From Anaerolineaceae bacterium UBA700 (GTDB lineage Bacteria > Chloroflexota > Anaerolineae > Anaerolineales > Anaerolineaceae): a stretch of DNA of 10,030 nt. Shown piece by piece: positions 5,273 through 10,030 of the stretch (the first letter of the stretch is position 1; each line of letters begins with the position of its first letter). The notes beneath the pieces are model-generated. The model searched no databases. It was not told the origin of the DNA and saw nothing but the letters and a program-made list of their open reading frames with translations. Location: the NCBI GenBank assembly GCA_002298885.1, contig DBMK01000294.1, positions 1 to 10,030 on the forward strand. The letters run 5' to 3'. The position numbers and the translations under genes are program-made.

Positions 5273-7315
5273 TTAAGCTCCGGCAGACTTCGCCACTCCA
5301 ACTACTTTTTCTTCGGCCCCTTCTTCTTCCACCCGCTCGAGCTCGAAGGGCAAGGGGTCGTTGTTCAAGATTCCGGCTACGAATTCGGCGTCATCCAGCG
5401 AAAGGCCTTCGACGAAAATACCCTCGGGGTTCAGCTCGGTCAAAGCGAAGGTAGCAAGCACTTCCCGGTCCAGGGCGACACCCAGGGTAAAGCCGGGGTG
5501 CGCCTTCAGGTATTCGTTCAGTTTCACAAATCCAGATTCGTCCAGCTTCACCCGCAGGTATGGCAGGCGGCTCTCCCCGGCCCGATGCACCCTGACCGAT
5601 TCGATATCCTCCTCGGTGGCGATAACGTTGACTCCGGCCGGAAGCGGGGCGTCCTTATCCAGAGTCTGCGGGGCATCGAAGAAGACCGCCTTGCCTGGGG
5701 CGAGGGCCACGTCGGTAATAAAATCGGTTTCGTCCAGCTTATCGTAGGAAACGACCAGCATGTCGTCCTCCACGGTCACCTGGCCGCGCAGGAACGGGAA
5801 TTCGGCCAGGCGGTCCTCCAGGACCATTGCGGCCTCTTCCAGGTCTTCGACTGCCGGTGTATCACCCGTGCTAGAGGCGAAGTACAGCTCTCCGGCCCAG
5901 CCGGAGCGAAGGTAGAAGAGCAGGGCTGCCCCGCCGGCCACGGCGATGACGCAGGTTTCAAACGGGTAACCGAACAGCAGCCGGGCGAGCAGGCCCAGCG
6001 CCTGGATCACCGGCACGATCAAAATCCAGGCCCAGGCGCGCCTTCCGGCCCACTGCCACAACGCCGCCGCCTGGATCAGGCCCAGGGCCAGCCAGAACAA
6101 GGCCGAAGAGCCAAACTGCTGTCCAAAGGCGTATAACAGGGTGGGGTTCTGTGCAATCCCCTTCTGAGCCCAATCGGCGATGACTTGAATGGGCGTGCCT
6201 ACGTTAATCGTCTGGAAGAGGTAACCCACTCCGGTGGCCACCACCCACACCCAGCGGCGGCGGTAGCCCGGCCCCAGCACCCACACCTGGGCCAGCCCCA
6301 GCAGCAGGCCGGCCAGACCGCTGTAGATCATAGCGGACAGATAAGAATTATCCTGGGCGTTGTTGGCAGCAGGAATGGCCAGCCCGGCCAGGAAATCGGT
6401 CAGGCCCATGGCGTAGGTCAGCCGTCCCACCATCAGGGCCAGGGCCATGGCGCCCGCCAGGCGCAGGAAGAGGAAATTGCGGCGGGAATCCTCGCTGGTC
6501 TGCACTTCTTCGGCGCGGCGGGCGGCTGCGGCCGCGGCCGGCTTGGGTTTGGCGCCCACGGTTACCCGGCCTTTGGCGGACTGCCTGACCTCCTGGACCT
6601 GCTTTTGAACCAGCATACGCGCCAATCCGATACCGCTGATGGCCGGGAAGGCCATGTAGAGGATGTACCCGATCAACTGCAGCCCGATCTGGTAAGCCGG
6701 CGCATTGCTGCTGGCCAGGGCGGACAGGGTGGGATTGGTCTGGATCACGGGAGACAACAGGGTAAAGGCCAGGTTGGTCAGGATAGCGTAGACGGCCCAG
6801 GCCCCCAGCGACCAGACGATCCACCAGCGGGCGCGGGGGACCTCGAGGCGCAGCGCCAGCCACTGAAGCAGTCCAAACAGCAGCCCGCCGCCGAAGGACG
6901 AGACGTAGCGCAGCAGGGTAAATTCAAACTGGCGGTCTTCGAAGCCGGGCACGCCGGTGGTAGATTGGATGTTATTGATCATGTTGATGAATGTGCCGCC
7001 GCTCATCAGGTTGTACAGCGCAAACGCCAGGAAGGTCAGCAAAAACCACTGGCGGTAATTCTTGAGCACGCGGCGCAGCACGTGCTGCTGGACCCAGGAA
7101 ACCATCAAAGCTTCGATCAGGATAATGAGCAAGTACACCCAGGACTGCACGGCCGTCCATGTTGAGGACTTGAGCAGCCCCTGGGTGGTGAGGAGGTTCA
7201 AAACCAGCGTCGGCAGCAGGCTGGCAAAATAACCCAGCGCATTCCAACCGAACCAGGTGAGCCAGAACCGCGGACGGGTCAGTGGTTTGTCTTCAGAAAC
7301 AAGCTTGTTTTCCAT
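5273..7315 (-). CDS. Polytopic membrane protein with C-terminal SecD P1-like domain
   Basis: This 680-aa protein has two parts. Residues 17-470 hold about 12 hydrophobic segments (near 17-41, 56-76, 90-108, 137-157, 163-188, 208-236, 281-303, 325-345, 354-372, 400-420, 427-447, 452-469). A charged, Ala/Lys-rich loop (240-280) splits them into two halves. Four hairpins share a GLxQ then W pattern: Q77/W90, Q151/W164, Q343/W355 and Q415/W428. Residues about 486-661 resemble the P1 region of SecD: LEEAAMVLEDRL (492-503), then ATEEDIESVRVH (566-577), LPYLRVKLDESGFVKLNEYL (584-603), TLGVALDREVLA (610-621) and GLSLDDAEFVAGILNNDPLP (637-656). SecD's own RND-type membrane domain is absent, so this is not SecD. 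CAGGAG (complement of 7320-7325) precedes the ATG. It is third in a co-oriented row but separated from hutI by a terminator-like hairpin. Function is unknown; a role linked to protein export or membrane quality control is only a guess. Confidence 0.8.
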   Translation of the reverse strand: MENKLVSEDKPLTRPRFWLTWFGWNALGYFASLLPTLVLNLLTTQGLLKSSTWTAVQSWVYLLIILIEALMVSWVQQHVLRRVLKNYRQWFLLTFLAFALYNLMSGGTFINMINNIQSTTGVPGFEDRQFEFTLLRYVSSFGGGLLFGLLQWLALRLEVPRARWWIVWSLGAWAVYAILTNLAFTLLSPVIQTNPTLSALASSNAPAYQIGLQLIGYILYMAFPAISGIGLARMLVQKQVQEVRQSAKGRVTVGAKPKPAAAAAARRAEEVQTSEDSRRNFLFLRLAGAMALALMVGRLTYAMGLTDFLAGLAIPAANNAQDNSYLSAMIYSGLAGLLLGLAQVWVLGPGYRRRWVWVVATGVGYLFQTINVGTPIQVIADWAQKGIAQNPTLLYAFGQQFGSSALFWLALGLIQAAALWQWAGRRAWAWILIVPVIQALGLLARLLFGYPFETCVIAVAGGAALLFYLRSGWAGELYFASSTGDTPAVEDLEEAAMVLEDRLAEFPFLRGQVTVEDDMLVVSYDKLDETDFITDVALAPGKAVFFDAPQTLDKDAPLPAGVNVIATEEDIESVRVHRAGESRLPYLRVKLDESGFVKLNEYLKAHPGFTLGVALDREVLATFALTELNPEGIFVEGLSLDDAEFVAGILNNDPLPFELERVEEEGAEEKVVGVAKSAGA

Positions 7316-7350
7316 GTTACTCCTGATAAATAATTGCTCTTCACAAATTT

Positions 7351-7396
7351 AAAAAACATGGCCGTGAGATGATTGTATTTTATCAAACTCACGCCC
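7351..7396 (-). terminator. Probable terminator of hutI
   Basis: Read on the minus strand, GG-x-CGTGAG (7396-7388) pairs with CTCACG-x-CC (7368-7360) with one mismatch, and TGAT/ATCA pairs further inside the loop. A run of six T follows three bases after the stem (7356-7351). It starts 9 nt after the hutI stop and lies before the ribosome binding site of the membrane-protein gene, so it should at least reduce read-through. Confidence 0.5.
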
Positions 7397-7404
7397 TGGC
7401 TCTC

Positions 7405-8667
7405 TCAGGCAGCTTGATAAACTCTGCCCTTCTTGATCACCATGTCAACCAGGTTCGTTCCAAAGCGGTAGCCCAGGTGGCGGTAATTGTCCTCAGATAA
7501 GATGATCAGGTCGGCCTGTTTGCCGGGTTCGAGCGAGCCGATGCGTTCCACCAGCCCAATGGCGGCCGCGGCGTTGATGGTGGCGGCGGCGATGGCCTGG
7601 GCCGGGGTCAGGCGCAGGTAGCGGCAGGCCAACGCAATGGCAAACTGCATACTCTCACACCAGGCCGTGCCGGGGTTGATATCCGTAGCAATGGCCAGCA
7701 GACCCCCCGCCGCCAGGATGGCCCGGGCAGGGGTGTAATGGGCTTCGGCAAGGCCGAACGGCGTGCACGGCAGGGCCACGGCCACCGTGCTACTGCGAGC
7801 CAGGGCAGCGATATCCTCCGGCGGCGTCTTGACCAGGTGGTCCGCCGAGACTGCCCCCAGCTCGGCAGCCAGTCCGGCACCGCCCAGGGAGTCGAACTCG
7901 TCGGCGTGGACCTTGAGCGGAAAGCCCAACTGGCGGGCCGTGGTGAGGATGCGCCGGGTCTGGGCCAGGCTGAAGACGCCCGTTTCGCAGAATACATCGA
8001 CGAACGGCAGGCGCTGCGTGGCGCGGGGGCCGGCCCGAGCCTGCCACCATTCGCGCAGCGCCGGCAGCATCTCGCGGCAGACCAGGTCGGTGTAGGCTGC
8101 GGGATCGTTCTTGAACTCAGGAGCCACGGCGTGGGCGCCCAGGAAGGTCGGCGCCAGCTCCAGCGGGCCTTCTTCGTCCAGGCGCAAAATGGTTTCGAGC
8201 TGCACCAGCTCGCTGTTGATCTCCAAACCGTAGCCGGTCTTGGCCTCGGCCGTGGTGGTGCCGTGGCGGAACAGGCTGCGCGCCCGCCGGCGGGTCTGCT
8301 CCACCAGGCTCTCCAGGCTGGCCTGGCGGGTGGCGCGCACGGTGGACAGGATGCCGCCGCCGGCAGCCAGGATTTCCAGGTAGGTGCGTCCCTGCAGGCG
8401 CAGCTCGAACTCGGCCGCCCGGTCGCCGGCCCACACCAGGTGGGTGTGCGGATCGACGAACCCCGGCAGCACCACCTTGCCGCCGGCGTCCAGCGCAGGC
8501 TCGCCGGGATAGGCCGCTCGCAGGTCCGCCGTGCGGCCTACGGCGGCGATCGTTTCGCCGCGGATCAACACGGCGCCATCGGCGATAATGTTCAACTGCC
8601 CCAGGGCCTGCCCGCGCTGCGGCCCTCCGGAAAGCGTCAATAATTGCGATGCAGAATGGAGGAGCAT
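7405..8667 (-). CDS. hutI: Imidazolonepropionase
   Basis: This enzyme hydrolyses 4-imidazolone-5-propanoate to N-formimino-L-glutamate, the third step of histidine degradation, in the cytosol. The 420-aa length and collinear motifs match HutI of the amidohydrolase superfamily: PGFVDPHTHLVWAGDR (68-83) with metal ligands H74 and H76, LQGRTYLEILAAGGGILSTV (91-110), GTTTAEAKTGYGLE (136-149), FLGAHAVAPE (175-184, H179), VFCETGVF (225-232), LKVHADEFD (251-259, H254 and E257), VSADHLV (273-279, H277) and ATDINPG (327-333, D329). No key residue is missing. The start is supported by family alignment (ASQLLTL near the N-terminus) and by a TATAAT box only 6 nt upstream, implying a leaderless transcript; there is no Shine-Dalgarno. 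No hutH, hutU, hutG or formimidoylglutamate gene lies in the window, so the pathway partners must be elsewhere or absent. Confidence 0.95.
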   Translation of the reverse strand: MLLHSASQLLTLSGGPQRGQALGQLNIIADGAVLIRGETIAAVGRTADLRAAYPGEPALDAGGKVVLPGFVDPHTHLVWAGDRAAEFELRLQGRTYLEILAAGGGILSTVRATRQASLESLVEQTRRRARSLFRHGTTTAEAKTGYGLEINSELVQLETILRLDEEGPLELAPTFLGAHAVAPEFKNDPAAYTDLVCREMLPALREWWQARAGPRATQRLPFVDVFCETGVFSLAQTRRILTTARQLGFPLKVHADEFDSLGGAGLAAELGAVSADHLVKTPPEDIAALARSSTVAVALPCTPFGLAEAHYTPARAILAAGGLLAIATDINPGTAWCESMQFAIALACRYLRLTPAQAIAAATINAAAAIGLVERIGSLEPGKQADLIILSEDNYRHLGYRFGTNLVDMVIKKGRVYQAA

Positions 8668-8673
8668 AGCTTG

Positions 8674-8702
8674 ATTATAAATGGTCTGGATAGATTTGTT
8701 GA
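8674..8702 (-). promoter_or_regulatory. Candidate leaderless promoter of hutI
   Basis: On the minus strand a perfect TATAAT occupies 8679-8674, six bases before the hutI ATG (8667-8665). A TCAACA box (8702-8697), a 4/6 match to TTGACA, lies 17 nt further upstream. Initiation would fall at or within a base or two of the ATG. The -35 candidate is inside one arm of the perfect hairpin at 8694-8736, so promoter access and the palindrome may interact. Confidence 0.5.
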
Positions 8703-8736
8703 TTTTGTGCTGCTTGGCAGCACAAAATCAACAAAT
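8694..8736. repeat. Perfect 20-bp-arm palindrome between the MFS gene and hutI
   Basis: ATTTGTTGATTTTGTGCTGC (8694-8713) and its exact reverse complement (8717-8736) flank a 3-nt loop. It lies 9 nt after the MFS stop, where a terminator would be expected. However, the T-run is in the 5' arm and the A-run in the 3' arm, and no T-run follows on either strand, which is the opposite of a classical intrinsic terminator. It may be a mobile or regulatory palindrome, or an unusual terminator. Confidence 0.75.
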
Positions 8737-8745
8737 GAATAGAAA

Positions 8746-9903
8746 TCAAATTTCAACCGCCGGCCGGCGCAGGCGGACGAAGCCGAGCGCCGCCAGGGCG
8801 AGCAGGTTGAGCAGCAGGGCAGCCAGGGTGTTGGCGCCGAAACCGATCCCCTGGTACAGCCAGGGCGCCAGAAGCGACCCGGCCGCCCGCCCCAGCGAGA
8901 AGGCGGCCACGTTGGCCGCCATCAGGCTGGCGCGCGCCTCGGGCAGCACCTCGGTGATCAAGGGCAGGCAGCTCACGATGGTGAACTCGAAGGACATGTA
9001 AAAAAAGAGCAGGCCGACCATGGCCCCCAGCTCACTGCCGCTCAATAAATTCAAACCGAGGGCCGAAAGCGCCGAGAGCAGGATGCCGGCGCGGATGGCG
9101 CGCTCCTTGCCCAGCCGGTCGGCCAGCAGCCCCGAAAGGCTCTCGCCGCCCAGCTCGGACAGTCCGATGACCGCCGAGGCCGCCCCCAGGGCCGCCAGCT
9201 TGAGCCCAAAGGCGTCCTCCATCCATACGCCGAAGACGAGGTTGACCGATTCGTTAGCGGCGGTGATGGCAAAGCTGAGCACCAGCGCCGCCAGGGCGGG
9301 ACCGTAGGTCAGTACGCGCCCCAGGCCTTGCCAGGGGGAACCGTTGGCCTGCGCCGGAGGCGGGGTCGCCGGCACCAGGCGGGCCAGCGCGACCAGCGCC
9401 ACGATGCCCAGCCCGGCCAGGAAGGGGAACGGCGCCAGCCAGCCACTACCGCCAATCAGCAGGCCCACCAGCGGGACACCAACAATGAAGGCCAGTGACC
9501 AGCTCGTCTCGGTCACCGCCAGGGCAAAGCCGCGGCGTGAATAAGCCACCCGGTCGCCCAGGTAGGCCTGCATGGCCGGCAGGAAGATGTAATTGGCCAG
9601 GGTCGTCAGCACCACGGCGGCAAAGAAAGCGGGGTAAGAAGGCCACAGCGCCACCAACCCCGCGCCGACCACGTACACGCCCAGGCCCAGCAGCATGCTG
9701 GTCTTACGCCCGCGCCGGTCGGCGACCGGCGCCAGGAAGGGGCCCAACATTCCCGAGAGCGAGCGCACGGTGAAAATAATGGAAAAAGCCGAAAGATCCA
9801 GGCCCAATCCGCCGGCAAAGGCGCTCAAGAAGGGGTACACCATGCGGTAGGTGGTATTGAAGAGAATTTTGATGAGGGTGAAGAGTGCAATTTGGACGCG
9901 CAT
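8746..9903 (-). CDS. MFS transporter, drug/sugar efflux type
   Basis: This is a 385-aa, 12-helix major facilitator, an inner-membrane secondary transporter. The start at 9903 gives MRVQIALFTLIKILFNTTYR and leads straight into the first helix. The in-frame ATG at 10017 would add a 38-residue polar extension read from the palindromic repeats and is rejected. The family motif A between helices 2 and 3 reads APVADRRGRKT (58-68), and its second-half counterpart reads LLADRLGKERA (259-269). Length and layout fit the MFS_1/AraJ-like efflux group, but the substrate cannot be predicted. hutI lies downstream on the same strand, but each gene has its own TATAAT box and a long palindrome separates them. 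A histidine-pathway role is therefore only a possibility. No Shine-Dalgarno precedes the start. Confidence 0.88.
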   Translation of the reverse strand: MRVQIALFTLIKILFNTTYRMVYPFLSAFAGGLGLDLSAFSIIFTVRSLSGMLGPFLAPVADRRGRKTSMLLGLGVYVVGAGLVALWPSYPAFFAAVVLTTLANYIFLPAMQAYLGDRVAYSRRGFALAVTETSWSLAFIVGVPLVGLLIGGSGWLAPFPFLAGLGIVALVALARLVPATPPPAQANGSPWQGLGRVLTYGPALAALVLSFAITAANESVNLVFGVWMEDAFGLKLAALGAASAVIGLSELGGESLSGLLADRLGKERAIRAGILLSALSALGLNLLSGSELGAMVGLLFFYMSFEFTIVSCLPLITEVLPEARASLMAANVAAFSLGRAAGSLLAPWLYQGIGFGANTLAALLLNLLALAALGFVRLRRPAVEI

Positions 9904-9919
9904 CGGATTATGGCTGGAA

Positions 9920-9925
9920 ATTATA
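9920..9925 (-). promoter_or_regulatory. Candidate -10 box of the MFS gene
   Basis: On the minus strand a perfect TATAAT occupies 9925-9920, 16 nt before the ATG at 9903. Initiation about 7 nt downstream would leave a leader of roughly 10 nt with no Shine-Dalgarno. No convincing -35 is seen: the expected position falls in the G-rich repeat. Confidence 0.4.
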
Positions 9926-9950
9926 CCTTGTAATCGACCTAACCCCCCGG

Positions 9951-9974
9951 CCCCCTTCCCTGAAGGGAAGGGGG
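9951..9974. repeat. C-rich/G-rich inverted repeat, probable dispersed repeat
   Basis: CCCCCTTCCCT (9951-9961) and AGGGAAGGGGG (9964-9974) are perfect 11-nt arms around a 2-nt centre, preceded by CTAACCCCCCGG (9939-9950). This C-run/G-run layout is typical of short intergenic repeats seen in multiple copies in some bacterial genomes. Copy number cannot be tested here. It lies upstream of the MFS promoter. Confidence 0.6.
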
Positions 9975-9984
9975 AGAAATGCTT

Positions 9985-10030
9985 TAATTCCGAGTTTTTG
10001 GGCGATAAATCGCCCAAAAACTCGGAATTA
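9985..10030. repeat. Perfect 22-bp-arm palindrome at the window end
   Basis: The arms 9985-10006 and 10009-10030 are exact reverse complements around a 2-nt centre (AA). The core is GGGCGATAAATCGCCC, flanked by TTTTT on its left and AAAAA on its right. That polarity is the reverse of an intrinsic terminator. The right arm ends on the last base of the window, so its true extent is unknown. It could be a MITE-like or REP-like element, or a sequence at which assembly stopped. Confidence 0.75.

Noticed and set aside
6185..7165. Long plus-strand open frame opposite the membrane-protein gene
   Set aside because: Its product is rich in G, Q, H and P with no fold-like pattern, as expected from the complement of a GC-rich membrane-protein gene. 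It has no ribosome binding site and no family motif.
5273..7315. Annotating the 680-aa protein as SecD
   Set aside because: Only the P1-like domain is present. The RND-type membrane half of SecD with its conserved motifs is missing and the domain order is different.
7738..8643. Long plus-strand open frame opposite hutI
   Set aside because: hutI is unambiguous on the other strand. This frame has low-complexity G/Q/R/A composition and no recognisable domain.
9904..10017. Upstream in-frame ATG that would lengthen the MFS protein by 38 residues
   Set aside because: The extension is polar, is read from two palindromic repeats, crosses the TATAAT box at 9925-9920, and family proteins start close to helix 1.

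Overview
The window looks like a chromosomal segment of a GC-rich bacterium, most probably a Chloroflexota (Anaerolineae-like) genome. That placement is an inference from gene style: GLLLGLxQW-type membrane hairpins, secreted Big_5/beta-propeller proteins, C-rich dispersed repeats, and TATAAT-like boxes placed very close to start codons. No rRNA, tRNA, CRISPR array, transposase or integrase is visible. Most genes are clearly GC-rich by eye. The stretch from about 1850 to 3530 is distinctly AT-richer.

Layout, plus strand on the left: a GT1/MGT-like glycosyltransferase (68-1333) is followed after 2 nt by a DinB-superfamily protein (1336-1827), and the two form a likely two-gene operon. An AT-rich gap of about 200 nt leads to a secreted protein of 626 aa (2035-3915) with a signal peptide, a Big_5 Ig-like domain, an arylsulfotransferase-like beta-propeller and a C-terminal beta-sandwich. 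It ends at a good intrinsic terminator. An alpha/beta hydrolase (4829-4038, minus) converges on it. A 69-aa protein of unknown function (5013-5222, plus) lies behind a leader carrying a terminator-like hairpin and ends at a perfect 26-nt palindrome.

Layout, minus strand on the right: three co-oriented genes follow, read right to left. They are an MFS transporter (9903-8746), imidazolonepropionase HutI (8667-7405) and a 680-aa polytopic membrane protein with a C-terminal SecD P1-like domain (7315-5273). They probably do not form a simple operon. hutI and the MFS gene each have their own TATAAT box just upstream of the start codon with no Shine-Dalgarno, a terminator-like hairpin follows hutI, and long perfect palindromes sit on both sides of the MFS gene.

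The genes do not form one evident pathway. The most unusual item is the 680-aa membrane protein: four copies of a two-helix hairpin joined to a soluble domain matching the P1 region of SecD, without SecD's own RND-type membrane domain. Next are the secreted arylsulfotransferase-like protein with its compositional break, the glycosyltransferase with an eroded donor-binding motif, and the two palindromes beside the MFS gene whose A/T-run polarity is the reverse of an intrinsic terminator. The window ends exactly at the last base of one of them.
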